A model generated the notes under the pieces. That model was not told the origin of the DNA, made no database searches, and was given only the letters and a program-made list of their open reading frames with translations. The position numbers and the translations under genes are program-made. A DNA stretch of 64,000 nucleotides from Xenopus tropicalis (lineage: Eukaryota; Chordata; Amphibia; Anura; Pipidae): the NCBI RefSeq assembly GCF_000004195.4, contig NC_030683.2, positions 82,476,910-82,540,909 on the forward strand, read 5' to 3'. Positions 49,136 to 60,972 of the stretch are shown one piece after another. The first letter of the stretch is position 1, and every line of letters starts with the position of its first letter.

Positions 49136-51822
49136 CTAAATGATTTGTATATAGACAAGATTAGTATAAAGCAAAGCAACACAAATAGCTTTACAAAAAA
49201 CGTCAACACCCACTGAAAAAAAAAACCAAACAGAAAATCTAGTTTCCATTCCTACATAGTGAACAGATACATTAGGTTACATTACATTTTGTCATGGGCT
49301 GCCATTGCCTATTTATATAAATTGGACTGATACTGCAGTTCATATAACACTGCATGCTTTGGAGAAGTCTGTTTGAGCGATGAAACAATTAGATTGTGTT
49401 TTATTACAGATATATTGAATAGAACTTAAGCCTGTGTCCACATGGCCATCTGCTGTCTCTATCCTCCCCCCCTACTTACAAACTCTGGCTTGTTGTATTT
49501 GATCCATGCTCATCTTAAGACTAAAATCAATGTTCACCACTCTGAGGGGCAAACACTGCACTGTTCTTACTATGAACAAATAGAAAACCTGGCGTATCCC
49601 TATTATAAGTAAATGGGGAAAGGAAACAGTACATTTTTGTCTGTGTATTGTATATTTGAAATGATCTGCATTTATTAAAGATTTCCTAATAGACATTAAC
49701 TCAGTTATCTGCCTAGTGGAGAGTTAAACTTACATGGGGGCTTGCTATACATTGAATATAATAGCAAGTGACTCATAGTAATTTGCCTTCTTTTGTTGCC
49801 ATGAGTTTTTCTCAAAAGTCTCTGCAATCAACATGCACAAGGAACTGATTTGTGTGCCAAGCCTAATTTCTAACTCTGCAAAATTCAGCTGGTATTAAAT
49901 TCCAAGGGAAGACACCCAACAGTCTGACTTACTGCTCACAAGAACAAGTGTCAGCCACAACATTCTTTTGTTAATGCTACTCAAGCCAGAATGTGAGCAC
50001 TTTTAAGTGATTCTAGCTTAAAGCTGCGGTAAACAAAGTAATTTAGGCTTGAAAGAAGAGTTTCTTATTTACTTTCTGCCAAAAATAACAAAAAAAACCA
50101 AACAGGAGTCCAGTCATGTTTTGTGGCTAGGGAAAAAACATTTTTAGAGAAAATTACTTGGCTGGTCCCTCTATGACTGTTCCCTGCAGTGTTAATCAGT
50201 GAAGCAGAGAGCTTCAGAGAGTATTTTTCTGATGTGCTTTTTACTAGGTAAACTCAGAATTGCCAATAGCCACTTCTGCCCATTGGTTACACAGTGCAAT
50301 ACACATCTCAGCTTCTGCTACAAATGTCATTCTAGACTAACAAGGACATTAGCTGGAGGCTGGAGCTCACCTGCTCATGCCTCATGACAAAACCAGTTCT
50401 CAGATATAATTTGAAACAATATTCACCTTAAAGGTGCAATATATACCTGTATTTAGCATGTACCCAATTAATAGTACTTGTCTTGGGTCATACAGCAGAA
50501 AAATATGATAGTATATTGGACAAACTGGAAAGCATAAAGAATTCAAATAATGGTCCCATACTAAGTTGTGCCTTGTGCAAAGAGACTATTCTGGACACCC
50601 TGATCCTACAAGTAAAGGACCTAAAGGCACCAAAATAGATTGTATTCATGTTAAGAATGGTTTCTGTTTTTATAAGCTTTTTTTATGTAGCAAACTGGTT
50701 GCGTAAGTGAATAAAAATACTTAAGTGTAATTAAAACGATAGGATTGTCAAGCAGAAGTGCCTTCTGTGCTGCATATGGGCTGCAGGCCACCTGCTGAAC
50801 AACTATGCTTTAAAGTGTCACTCATTTTCTATCCAGATGAAACATTGCACATGATTCACTGGAGTGAGATTGGCAGTGGAATGGATAATTTTGAGTCTAC
50901 AAATAAAACATCCGGGATTGCAAATCTCCCACTTTTGACTGAGCTAATCATGTCATTATATTTAATTACCAGTAGCATCACAGCCCAGGATGGAAAAAGT
51001 CAGACATACAGTGACACTGACATACAGTGACTCTGCCAGACAACTCAGAAAATAAAAAATATGTCACAGTAGCAAATGCATATGAAATTACCCTCTGCCA
51101 ATGAGGCAGTGTCAGACTGGCCCACCAGGATACCAGGAAAACTCCCAGTGGACCCTTGCTTCTAACTATTTGGCAAATTGTATGGTTATTCCCTATTTCT
51201 GTATGAGAAAACGATGTGGAAGGATAGAGAAAAGAGACTTGGAAAATAAAGAGGTTGAGGGAGGAGAGGAAGAATAATAGTTTAGAAAGTGGGCCTACAG
51301 TCTAAGGTGGGCCCATGGCATTTCAGTTTGACACTGCAATGAGGCCCTGACAGGACAAGAAGTAGAGATGCAGGGGCCTTACAATGCAGGAAGGCTGGGA
51401 TCTCACCAAAATTAAATGAATCAGGGATGTTCAACTTGCTATGCAAAATTTTGTATACTCATATCTGCAATTTTACCCCAAGGACCCTTATAACTAGAAC
51501 CCAAGGCAACTGCCCTGTCTGGTCCCGAAAAAAAGCAGGAGTGCTTTTGGGGGACAGGGCTAATGCCCCCTCTTCTGAAAAGTCAAAAACATTGTATAAT
51601 CTCTTAAATTAAACTTCTGTTTAAGTACAAATACACAGTAAAATATTTTTGCATCATTAACTATTTAGTAATATATGGTTCCTTTACTAACAGGTTGTTA
51701 TTTTTACCAACAGGTTAATCTGAATCCCTAAAGGGCATACGGCTAGACAGTTAATATGCTCACTGGAACATAGGCTAATAGGTTATATCCATAATAATGT
51801 TTTAAAAAACAAAAACATTTCC
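49136..51822. other. No gene seen
   Basis: AT-rich, apparently single-copy DNA with no recognised repeat family. Short frames (for example 50758-51030) have no motif or splice context. Confidence 0.35.
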
Positions 51823-52192
51823 TTAAAGTGATACTGACACATCTATCATAACATTATCATAACATTATCATAACATGATCATAACATTGTCTTTTATTTT
51901 TTGCCATAAAAGTATTTGCCCAATGCTTTTATATTACCTGTCTGATCCCCCATGTTCCCCTATAAGGGAGCTGCCATATTTGTCCAGCAGGAGGCCGTTA
52001 GCATTAGAAGCTATAACTGACAGGCTGAGAAGGGACAGTCAGGTTGGCAAAACAGTCAGGTTTGGGAAATTCAAGTTACATTATTTACAAAAGCAAATCT
52101 CTCAGCAAAAATCAAGCAACATGACCTATAGGCAACTTTTTATGTACATTCATATTTTGAGGAGTCATTTTTTAGTGTCAGTATCACTTTAA
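51823..52192. mobile_element. TTAA MITE with AAAGTGATACTGACAC ends
   Basis: The ends TTAAAGTGATACTGACAC and GTGTCAGTATCACTTTAA are perfect 18-bp inverted repeats bounded by TTAA. T2/Kolobok-like. Near the left end an 11-bp unit ATCATAACATT is repeated four times (51845-51890). The open frame inside is not a gene. Length 370 bp. Confidence 0.9.
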
Positions 52193-52719
52193 AGCTTGCA
52201 GTTTCCACATCTGATCTTGGTAGGTGTAGGGAAAACCGCACTTACATGGACTACTAACCTTTTGAAGAGCTTCAGCAATATGTGAAAATGGTGCAATAAA
52301 GTCTGGCAACTGCAGAATTCCTACACTTTAATGCAACACACTATTTTTTACAAAAGCAATTTACAGGAATAATAGATCAGTAGAAGTACACACAGTTTCT
52401 TCTATATCTCACTTATAGCCAGGAGTTCCTCACTAACAATGTGGGAAGGGACTAATGTCCCTCAGCTTTAGGGCCCAAGGTAATTGAACAGTACCATTGC
52501 TTACACATTCCGTGAAAGACCTAACGCTCTACTACTATGCAAGACAGTATGGTTTCTGTGACCTTCAGCTCATTATATATTTGAAAGACATAATGGCAGA
52601 ATTGATCACTTCTCTCTAACTGCTGCTTTAAGCTGGTGTCTAGCAGTGCTCCTTCTATAGAAATCTCAAAGTATAAGCTACTCCTTACTGTCTAATGTAG
52701 GGGTTGTTGGACTTATTTA
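52193..52719. other. No gene seen
   Basis: Single-copy-looking DNA up to the TA target of the Tc1-like transposon. Confidence 0.4.
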
Positions 52720-54292
52720 CAGTGGCTTGCAAAAGTATTCGGCCCCCTTGAACTTTTCCACATTTTGTCACATTACAGCCACAAACATGAATCAATTTTA
52801 TTGGAATTCCACGTGAAAGACCAATACAAAGTGGTGTACACGTGAGAAGTGGAACGAAAATCATACATGATTCCAAACATTTTTTACAAATAAATAACTG
52901 CAAAGTGGGGTGTGCGTAATTATTCAGCCTCCTTTGGTCTGAGTGCAGTCAGTTGCCCATAGACATTGCCTGATGAGTGCTATTGACTAAATAGAGTGCA
53001 CCTGTGTGTAATCTAATGTCAGTACAAATACAGCTGCTCTGTGACGGCCTCAGAGGTTGTCTAAGAGAATATTGGGAGCAACAACACCATGAAGTCCAAA
53101 GAACACACCAGACAGGTCAGGGATAAAGTTATTGAGAAATTTAAAGCAGGCTTAGGCTACAAAAAGATTTCCAAAGCCTTGAACATCCCACGGAGCACTG
53201 TTCAAGCGATCATTCAGAAATGGAAGGAGTATGGCACAACTGTAAACCTACCAAGACAAGGCCGTCCACCTAAACTCTCAGGCCGAACAAGGAGAGTGCT
53301 GATCAGAAATGCAGCCAAGAGGCCCATGGTGACTCTGGACGAGCTGCAGAGATCTACAGCTCAGGTGGGGGAATCTGTCCATAGGACAACTATTAGTCGT
53401 GCACTTCACAAAGTTGGCCTTTATGGAAGAGTGGCAAGAAGAAAGCCATTGTAAAACCATAAGAAGTCCCGTTTGCAGTTTGCCAAAAGCCATGTGGGGG
53501 ACACAGCAAACATGTGGAAGAAGGTGCTCTGGTCAGATGAGACCAAAATGGAACTTTTTGGCCAAAATGCAAAACGCTATGTGTGGCGGAAAACTAACAC
53601 TGCACATCACTCTGAACACACCATCCCCACTGTCAAATATGGTGGTGGCAGCATCATGCTCTGGGGGGGCTTCTCTTCAGCAGGGACAGGGAAGCTGGTC
53701 AGAGTTGATGGGAAGATGGATGGAATCAAATACAGGGCAATCTTGGAAGAAAACCTCTTGGAGTCTGCAAAAGACTTGAGACTGGGGCGGAGGTTCACCT
53801 TCCAGCAGGACAACGACCCTAAACATAAAGCCAGGGCAACAATGGAATGGTTTAAAACAAAACATATCCATGTGTTAGAATGGCCCAGTCAAAGTCCAGA
53901 TCTAAATCCAATGGAGAATCTGTGGCAAGATCTGAAAACTGCTGTTCTCAAATGCTGTCCATCTAATCTGACTGAGCTGGAGCTGTTTTGCAAAGAAGAA
54001 TGGGCAAGGATTTCAGTCTCTAGATGTGCAAAGCTGGTAGAGACATACCCTAAAAGACTGGCAGCTGTAATTGCAGCAAAAGGTGCTTCTACAAAGTATT
54101 GACTCAGGGGGCTGAATAATTATGCACACCCCACTTTGCAGTTATTTATTTGTAAAAAATGTTTGGAATCATGTATGATTTTCGTTCCACTTCTCACGTG
54201 TACACCACTTTGTATTGGTCTTTCACGTGGAATTCCAATAAAATTGATTCATGTTTGTGTTCAAGGGGGCCGAATACTTTTGCAAGCCACTG
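52720..54292 (+). mobile_element. Tc1-like transposon, nearly full length
   Basis: The element runs from CAGTGGCTTGCAAAAGTATT to the matching AATACTTTTGCAAGCCACTG and is flanked by TA on both sides, the Tc1/mariner target. The terminal inverted repeats are about 210 bp on the left and about 27 bp shorter on the right, where bases between TTGAAC and ACAAACATG are missing. Such long ends with inner and outer blocks are of the IR/DR kind. Total 1573 bp, the usual size. It carries one transposase gene with a single internal stop. The arms are still highly similar, so the copy is young. Confidence 0.95.
53089..54102 (+). pseudogene. Tc1-like DD34E transposase with one in-frame stop
   Basis: The enzyme cuts and pastes the element at TA. 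The frame spans 338 codons including the stop (family size about 340) and is broken only by TAA at 53452-53454, after codon 121; the downstream part continues in the same frame. Visible in order: a paired-type DNA-binding region with two helix-turn-helix units (KISKALNIPRSTVQAIIQKW; TISRALHKVGLYGR), joined by the GRPPKLSGR linker, then the catalytic domain. In the catalytic domain are WSDETKMELFG (first Asp, about codon 150), FQQDNDPKHKA (second Asp), and SPDLNPMENLW holding the Glu. The C-terminus ends KGASTKY. The start is the ATG of MKSKEHTRQVRDK. Without readthrough only a DNA-binding fragment would be made. Confidence 0.93.
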
Positions 54293-54595
54293 TAGTTCAA
54301 AACCCCCCTTGTGGGCCAAACGTGGGTCACTGCATCCTTAGCTGATAATCAGGTTAAATAAATAGGAAAACATAGATGTACATTTTGTAGAATAAGTTTT
54401 CACCTCATATCTGAACCTCAATAAATATCAAATTGTGTTATCTGGTATATCTAGGACAGCCACAATAGTCTTATCTCCACATATCACCTTCCACTACTGC
54501 TTCAAACCGACCATTTTGGGAACAGCTGATCTATGGGGTACTTGAAATCAAGAGTTTTGGGGATTTTTTGTGCATAACAGACAGTTCAGCTCTAT
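54293..54595. other. No gene seen
   Basis: AT-rich flank between the Tc1-like element and a decayed CR1 copy. Confidence 0.4.
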
Positions 54596-55191
54596 GCAGT
54601 GGCTACTAAAGAGAATAAAGTGCTGTCTTGCATAAATAAAAAGAATTGACTTGATAAACATTTTTGACACATTATAGATCCCTGGTAAGGCCTAACCATG
54701 TGTAAGCAGTACAGTTTTGGACCCTGGTCCTTTAGCAGGATACTTTGAGCTTGAAAGAGTGCAAAGACACTCAGGTAAACTATGAGGAAAGACTATAAGT
54801 TGTATGTTGTGATGGCAGACTCCACTGAGTGTTTTGGATGACTGCTCGTGCAAGCATAATATCTATTAATTTAGTATAGATACATTGTATGTGTATGTAT
54901 ATTTTAAACAATTATTTCATGTTGGCACTCATGCTGTGTCTGGATAAATATGCCCAGATGCAGTCCAATTCACAGATCAATTGTGAAGTGTTATCCTGAC
55001 ATGTCTATACATATGAGTGTATCAATATGTCTGTATAAATATGTGCATATATATTGTTTCAATATGCAAGTGTATCCATAGGTCTGTATATACTGTATGT
55101 GTGTGTGTGTGTATATGTAATGGGGATAATTTGGAAGGGTTGAATTTGATGGTCTATTGTTTTAATCCAAATTAACTACCGTATGTAACTG
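54596..55191 (+). mobile_element. Old, decayed CR1 3' fragment with an insert
   Basis: Blocks matching the CR1 copy at 2892-4938 appear in order: AATAAAGTGCTGTCTTGCAT, TAGATCCCTGGTAAGGCCTA, AGTTTTGGACCCTGGTCCTT, GTGATGGCAGACTCC, and the tail GGGTTGAATTTGATGGTCTA with GTATGTAACT. It is far more diverged than the other copies. The UTR is split by about 230 bases that contain the 62-bp repeat at 54898-54959 and a (TG)n run near 55100. Confidence 0.75.
54898..54959 (+). repeat. 62-bp perfect direct repeat, copy 1
   Basis: Identical over 62 bases to 57622-57683 (contains ATTTCATGTTGGCACTCATG). Both copies end at the same base, after CCCAGAT. In this copy the sequence then continues as GCAGTCCAATTC. 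The family is not recognised. Confidence 0.9.
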
Positions 55192-55363
55192 TACTTTTTC
55201 TACTTTCAAGGCACTTGGTTGCCATTATTATAGCCATTTATTCATGTTACAGTAAACATTTCTTATTGCAAGCTATAGCCAGTGCAACTGCACAGAATTA
55301 CATACAAGTGGTAGAAAGCATACTTGTTTGCTTGAAATTATTATCTATGATGATATAAATATT

Positions 55364-55682
55364 ATAGGTATAGGAAACCCCATTATCCAGAAAGCTCCAA
55401 ATTACAGGAAAACCATCTTCCATAAACTCCATTTTATATCAAATAATTAATATTTTTAAAAATGTTTTCCTTTATCTCTGTAATAATGAAACTGTACATT
55501 GTACTTGAACCTAACTAAGATATAATTAATGCTGAATACTGAAGGCAAAGCAACCCTATTGGATTTATTTAGCGTGTTAATGATTTTTAGCAGACTTAAG
55601 GTATGAATATCAAAATTACAGATCTCTTAAATGGAAAAAACCCAGGTCCCCAGCATTCTTGATAACAGGTCCCATACTTGTA
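55364..55682 (+). mobile_element. Palindromic MITE with TACAGGTATGGGAT-type ends, copy 2
   Basis: A diverged copy: left end ATAGGTATAGGAAACCCC, right end GATAACAGGTCCCATACTTG. Interior TAACTAAGATATAATTAATG and CCCTATTGGATTTATT correspond to copies 1 (12026-12357) and 3 (60652-60972). Confidence 0.85.
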
Positions 55683-55749
55683 TTTTGATTGTACCTGAGA
55701 GCCTTCATCATAACTAATGCCTTTGAAACCCTTTATGAGGACATTTTAT

Positions 55750-56340
55750 CGTTTTTTTTCCAGATAAACTATGATTGTATAGCGAGGATTCCCATGACAG
55801 AGATTGGTGCTTCTTTGGCAGTGAACGGGTGCTGTAAGTTAAATGGATTTGATTTCCTCTGAAAGACAAAATTGCAGATTTAAGCTTGAAGATTTAATGT
55901 GTAATTAGCAGCGTATCACAGACGGGTTCATGAGAAGAATAGCAGCATTACATTTGTGAAATTTCATTTTTAAGTAAATCTTTCATGGGAGAATTAATTG
56001 CAGCACTATGTGAGGCGGCTGCTGGATGAATCAGCTGCAGGGAAGACAGACATTAAAGCGTACAAGATTCACTGGAGCCCAGGCTTGGGTGCTAGTGAAG
56101 AGATTACATTTAGCCTTTGAGTTCAAAATTTGCCTACAAAATGCTGGAGTTACATCTGCGTGTTGAACGGCAAGATAAATGAATTTGTTGTAATAATATG
56201 ACGGGATCGGAAAAGGGTTGAGGCACACGGTATTCAAGAGATGGCAAGCCTCACTGCCTTGCCGCATTTAATGCTGAGTGACTCGAGTATTCGAGGAGGA
56301 GCAAAATTCCTATTTGGTGTTTGGTTTCCCTCTGGAGTTT
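55750..56340. promoter_or_regulatory. Candidate conserved non-coding element
   Basis: A 590-bp repeat-free tract between repeats. It contains AATGTGTAATTAGCAGCG, GAGAATTAATTGCAGCACTA, a CAGCTG E-box near 56033 and CGAGTATTCGAGG, with balanced composition and little low-complexity sequence. This is the most enhancer-like tract in the window by eye. Frames on the minus strand (56031-56267) have no family motif. Confidence 0.35.
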
Positions 56341-57621
56341 CTGGTTAAAAAGCAGTACATTGTACACAAAGGATTACCAAAGTTGCTTAAAATAAAATAC
56401 TCCCAGCTAGATAATTGATGCAGTCACTTTCCTTCCAATCACCTTCCTCACCAACTGTTTATGTTGTATATCAGAACAGATGCATGGCTGTAGACCGCAA
56501 TGGTTTTCTGTGGCAATACTAAACAGAGCCAAACTAATTAATTATCATTCATTAGACTACAGTATATTTTTTTACCATTACCTCATATTTCACAGGGAAA
56601 TTCTTTGACACGTTAAAGCATGTTAGTATAGCTAAATCATTGGCACTGACACTGAACTTTTCTAGACCCATTTTACTGCCTGCATTCCTACCTGCCTGCG
56701 CTTTTGTACCCAACTGTGCCTAAAAGTCCTCACTATGTGTAGACCCTGCATGCTGGGTGTGAGTAGAACAATGCTCCAACATGCTAAATACACAGGCTTA
56801 TTTACCCACACAGGGCAAATCTGCATTAGTGCAATATACCAAGGCAACCAAACGATTGGCTTGATTGTTATTCCTGCAGATGACTAAACAAACCTCATTA
56901 CCGCCTGGTTTATAAGTGCACAGGTGCAGGTAAGATACTAAAGGGCAATGAAGAATAAAGGCTAGTTAATATAAACCAAACATGCAACAGAAACTGCATA
57001 TGCACAATACATAGTACTTTATTACAATAATTTATAGTTTTCTCCTGCATATTGGTGGTAGGTAGGAACTGAAAATGTTTTTACAGTATATCACTTGGCA
57101 ATTGCCACGTTAAAGGTGAGCTCCAGGGAGACCATGGCATATGTATTAAGCACAACCTACCACTTGAGGGAGATAAAGAGCCACATATTAAAGTTGATAT
57201 TCTTATGCCTTTTTAACTATTATATAATAGCTGTGTCAAAAATGTTTAATTAACATAGACATATGTTATGACAAGATCCCAGTTTCACTTGTGACCTTCT
57301 TCTCTAAGGAGAGGAAAGTATTTTGGTAAGGGTTTCGGCTTGTTTTGGTTTTGATCTGCACTATAAAATAGGGTAGGTTTTTTTATGGATAAGTAATATT
57401 TCAAGTATATTAATTTACAGCAATCAATCAATTGATTCAGATTACAGATTACACACTGTTAACAGCAGGACAGTAGCTGCTAGCACCTGGGCTCTGGGAA
57501 CCAAGAAGGCTCAACAAGCACAAAAAATTAGCTTATCCACTGGAAGAAAAATATGAGTGGATAAGCAGTGCACTGGAAACTGGAAGTCACAGGGTACACA
57601 TATTGCTATATATCCAATATA
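56341..57621. other. No gene seen
   Basis: AT-rich, no recognised repeat family, no exon supported. Confidence 0.35.
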
Positions 57622-57683
57622 TATATTTTAAACAATTATTTCATGTTGGCACTCATGCTGTGTCTGGATAAATATGCCCAGAT
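57622..57683 (+). repeat. 62-bp perfect direct repeat, copy 2
   Basis: Identical to 54898-54959. This copy is followed at once by the GC-rich MITE (57684-57882). Confidence 0.9.
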
Positions 57684-57882
57684 CTATCCTGCCTATCCCT
57701 AGTGCTACTTTGTCATTGCCTCCGCCGCTTGTCATTAGCGGCGGAGGCAATGACCGATCTAATCACACCGCCCCCCTGCACCGCCTCCTGTGCTTTGGCG
57801 CGCATGCGCCATTCGGGGGGGGCGGGGAGGTGGGCGGAGTTGGCCGACCGGGCTGCCTAGGGCGCCTGGCCCGCCCCTGACT
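57684..57882 (-). mobile_element. GC-rich MITE, copy 2
   Basis: It holds a strong stem, CATTGCCTCCGCCGCTTGTC with its partner GCGGCGGAGGCAATGACC, then GCGCGCATGCGCC and the end GGCTGCCTAGGGCGCCTGGC. The end is the complement of the start of 25746-26028. High CpG content suggests a young insertion or a family that keeps its CpGs. Non-coding. Confidence 0.65.
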
Positions 57883-58028
57883 TGAGGAGGTGATATGGCA
57901 AAGATATGGCTACTAGAGATGAGCAAACTTGCAACATTACAAACAAAATTTTGAGAAACTGCTGAGAAATGTTGCTAAACCACAAAATATTGCAGAAATG
58001 AATTGGAGTCACAGAAATAACATTGCAG

Positions 58029-58507
58029 TTAAAGGAGAAGGAAAGGTAAAAACTAAGTAAAGCTAAGTAAGCTTTATCAGAAAGGTCTATGTAAATACAG
58101 CCATAAGCACTTACAGTAATGTTGCACTGAGTTCTCAAAAGAAACACAGGATTTCTTGTCTCATTTTTTGCAAACATGTTCTTCGGTATCTGATTTCTTC
58201 TCTCAGAAAAATCCTTCATAGAGTTAGGGCCACAGTCTGCACAGTTCTCTCCTCTCTCCTGTCCCCCCCCCCCCATAAGAATTAATAAAACTCTCTCACC
58301 CCCACCCTTAGAAATGTGTGATCTAAGCTACCAGCCTCTAGATCTACAGCTAAAATGGCAGCTGCAATCTTAAACAGAGAAAGCTTTTAGGGTTCTTTAC
58401 TCAGGTATGGTAAAGCTTTCTTCAGAATAAATATAGTGTTATGGGTGGCACTAATGTGGCAAATCTATTGGCAGTAAAATGCCAAAATGAGTTTTCTTCT
58501 CCTTTAA
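58029..58507 (+). mobile_element. T2/Kolobok-like MITE, third copy
   Basis: TTAA at both ends, TTAAAGGAGAAGGAAAGG and TTTTCTTCTCCTTTAA inverted. Same orientation and interior as 7967-8449, including AAGGTCTATGTAAATACAGC and GGTGGCACTAATGTGGC. Length 479 bp. Confidence 0.9.
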
Positions 58508-58636
58508 GGGGTTTAAGCCCTGCAATACCATATACATTGCCCTACTTTGTTGGAGAAGCTCCTTTCCACTATGCTAGAGAAAAGGAAGGTTCCCATGTTG
58601 CCAGTGCAGCGGGTGTGCAAAGCCAAATTGGATATA

Positions 58637-58826
58637 CAAAAATTATTATTAGACGGCCACACCCTATAAAAAATATTCATAACTTTATTGTAGACACACT
58701 GTATATCAGATATTTCAAGGATCCTTGAGAAAGGTTCTAGTGAGAACCAAAACATTGAATAATTTTGTACAATGTGTCCACAATGAAGCTGTGAATATAT
58801 AAAGTGCGCTGGTCTAATAATTATAT
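58637..58826. mobile_element. Short inverted-end element with a GGTTCTAGTGAGAACC stem
   Basis: The left end reads AATTATTATTAGACGGCCAC. The right end reads GTGCGCTGGTCTAATAATTA and is its imperfect complement. Inside is TTGAGAAAGGTTCTAGTGAG, whose 6-base stem GGTTCT/AGAACC is followed by AAAACATTG. This is the stem-then-GAAACGTTG signature of several amphibian repeats. Family not named. Confidence 0.6.
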
Positions 58827-59204
58827 ATATATAGAAGCAGTATCTTTGGAATTAGCTAATAATTGTAGTGCCTTACACTACAATAAACCGCTAATTGCCA
58901 GGATTTTTCTTCTTCTGTGCTAATGTCTTTGATTAGGTGTTCGCATAGAGTGTGGCTTTATTGGGGGTCAATGCACAGAGTCTGCCAGGCTGTGATCTGA
59001 GAGCCTATTAAATTGGTATATGTAGTCCTTGGCATATTAACTCTTCCAATAATGAGTTGCATTATACCTAGGTAATTCTATCACAGTAACCTCACAGCAT
59101 TCACAACCTCTGTATGTATTAGTTGTCACCTCTCTGAATAGCTACATTGCACCACTGTGATTGGATTATTGGAAAAGTTTATATGGTGAGGACTTTCCGT
59201 ACCA

Positions 59205-59370
59205 GTCAGTTGAACTGAGAAATATTTGTGAAACGGCAAACATGTCACAATGGCGCAGGCGTCTTTTTCCGCAACAATTTTTGTTGCCCAGTTTGCAAAA
59301 AAATCCGGAAATTTGGAAATTTGCCTGAAATCCATGCCTGCTGAAAAATTTCACCAATCACTACCACATA
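59205..59370. repeat. Repeat fragment of the TAGTGATG (hAT-like MITE) kind
   Basis: It has words such as CCGCAACAATTTTTGTTGCC, CTGAAATCCATGCCTG and GAAAAATTTCACCAATCACT, which parallel AATCCATGCCTGGCGAAACA TTTCATCACTT at 39871-39901. The left end is unclear. The open frame 59250-59636 starts in this fragment and is not supported as a gene. Confidence 0.5.
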
Positions 59371-60304
59371 TGCCAAGAAAAGCCCTTGATCCACTCAAAA
59401 CCATATGTAAGACAGACAGTTGTGAGGTGTCTTATGAGCCCAATGAACATAAGGAGGTAATTTACAACTGCCCTTCCTGCAGAATGCAAGAGCACCAAGG
59501 TAAGAAAAATATTGGCCCTTCATTTAAGCTGAAAATCTGGTGTGGGGAGTGTTCCACTTTGCATGCATTACTGTCTCCTGCCACACTTCATGAATACATT
59601 AGATTAGCTAAAAGGCTGAAGGAACCTTCAGGTTAAAATAGGAACACTCCCACTAAACATTTTCATTCTAGATAGGGCCAAGGGTACAAAAAGTTCTCAT
59701 CATTCACTGCATCAAACATAAAAGGAAGGGGCGTCACACACTTGTAATATCAGGAGAGAGATGCTTTCTTTCTGAACTCAATTGACTTTTGAACCTATTT
59801 TGTTATGTTACAAACAAAACAGGCTGTTGTTTCAGTATAAATAAAATATTTCACATAGCAAATCAGTCATAGGTAAGGACTGGTTGATATCATGTAACTT
59901 GCATTTGCATTTCCTTTACAACGCCAGTTTTGAACATACTGTATAGCCAGAATTGTTTCTTTTCATTTTCAAAAGGATGCAGATACTCTAACGTGCAGAG
60001 ATAAGGACGTTTTCAAAACTTCTTGATCAATTTTACTGTGTCTTGGTGCAGGTAATGTTCCATTAGTCAGGGTGTAGACAGAATTTTGAGTGGTGAAGGT
60101 ACTGTTCTTTTTTAGGTTTGTGCTGTGACTTGTACAAGTATTCTGAACCTTGCCCAATACTCTCATTTTACTGAATAACAAATCTTACACTGAAATTTTG
60201 TATTTTTATTTCAAAGCACTGAAGCTCGAAATTATTTTTTTTAATGTGACATTGCTTTAAGTTGGAGAAAGATCTTAAGAGAAATAAAAAATATGAAATA
60301 TGCT
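59371..60304. other. No gene seen
   Basis: AT-rich sequence without recognised repeats. A short GC-balanced open segment at 59400-59630 is discussed under rejected items. Confidence 0.35.
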
Positions 60305-60560
60305 GTTTACATGAGTATACAGCCTCTACACTATTTTGTAGAGCCACCTTTCAGCAATATTAGCTTTAGGTCTTTTGGGGTACCTATTATGGCCCATTTT
60401 TCTAACATATTTTCTCCAGGTTGTTCTGGTAAATGGGTGAGGCTTTTGTCCTTCAATTTTCTAGTAGTCCCAAGGATTCCCAGGGGCTTTGACTGGGCTA
60501 TTGCAGTTTATTTTGGCTTTGGGTTTGAGATCATTGTCCTTTGCAGCGGTGCAAAGTTTG
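60305..60560. repeat. Possible decayed Tc1-related repeat fragment
   Basis: The phrases TAGAGCCACCTTTCAGCAAT, TTTAGGTCTTTTGGGGTACC, TTGACTGGGCTATTGCAG and GAGATCATTGTCCTTTGCAG appear in an order that resembles, from memory, a common fish and amphibian non-autonomous repeat. No ends were found. Confidence 0.35.
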
Positions 60561-60651
60561 GAACGGAAGGCAGGGATTAATTTTGTGTGTTAATGGTGTA
60601 GAAATTAATAGTGACTTCTTTTTAAAGAGCAAGAAAAGTCTAGATTTGCAA

Positions 60652-60972
60652 TACAGGTATGGGATCCTTTATCAGGAAACCCATTATCCAGAAAGTTCTG
60701 AATTACGGAAAGGCCATCTCCCATAGACTCGATTATAAGCAAATAATTTTAATTTTATAAAATGATTTCCTTTTTCTCTCTAATAATGAAACAGAACCTT
60801 GTACTTGATCCCAACTAAGATATAATTAATCCTTAATGGGGGCAAAACGAGCCTATTGGGTTTATTGAATATTTAAATAATTTTTAGCAGACTTAAGTTA
60901 TGGAGATCCAAATTACGGAAAGATCTCTTATCCAGAAAATCCCAGGTCTGGATAACAGTTCCCATACCTGTA
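60652..60972 (+). mobile_element. Palindromic MITE with TACAGGTATGGGAT ends, copy 3
   Basis: Left end TACAGGTATGGGATCC, right end CAGTTCCCATACCTGTA. The interior has GATCCCAACTAAGATA and CAAAACGAGCCTATTGGG. It lacks the GAGCATTCTG block near the right end that copy 1 has. Confidence 0.9.

Noticed and set aside
52685..52903. Frame nearly identical to one at 54136-54345
   Set aside because: Both are in the inverted ends of the Tc1-like transposon.
59250..59636. 128-residue frame with CxxC-like cysteines
   Set aside because: The first third lies in a repeat fragment, and no splice sites or family were found. The later cysteine-containing part (59400-59630) could be re-tested by BLASTX.
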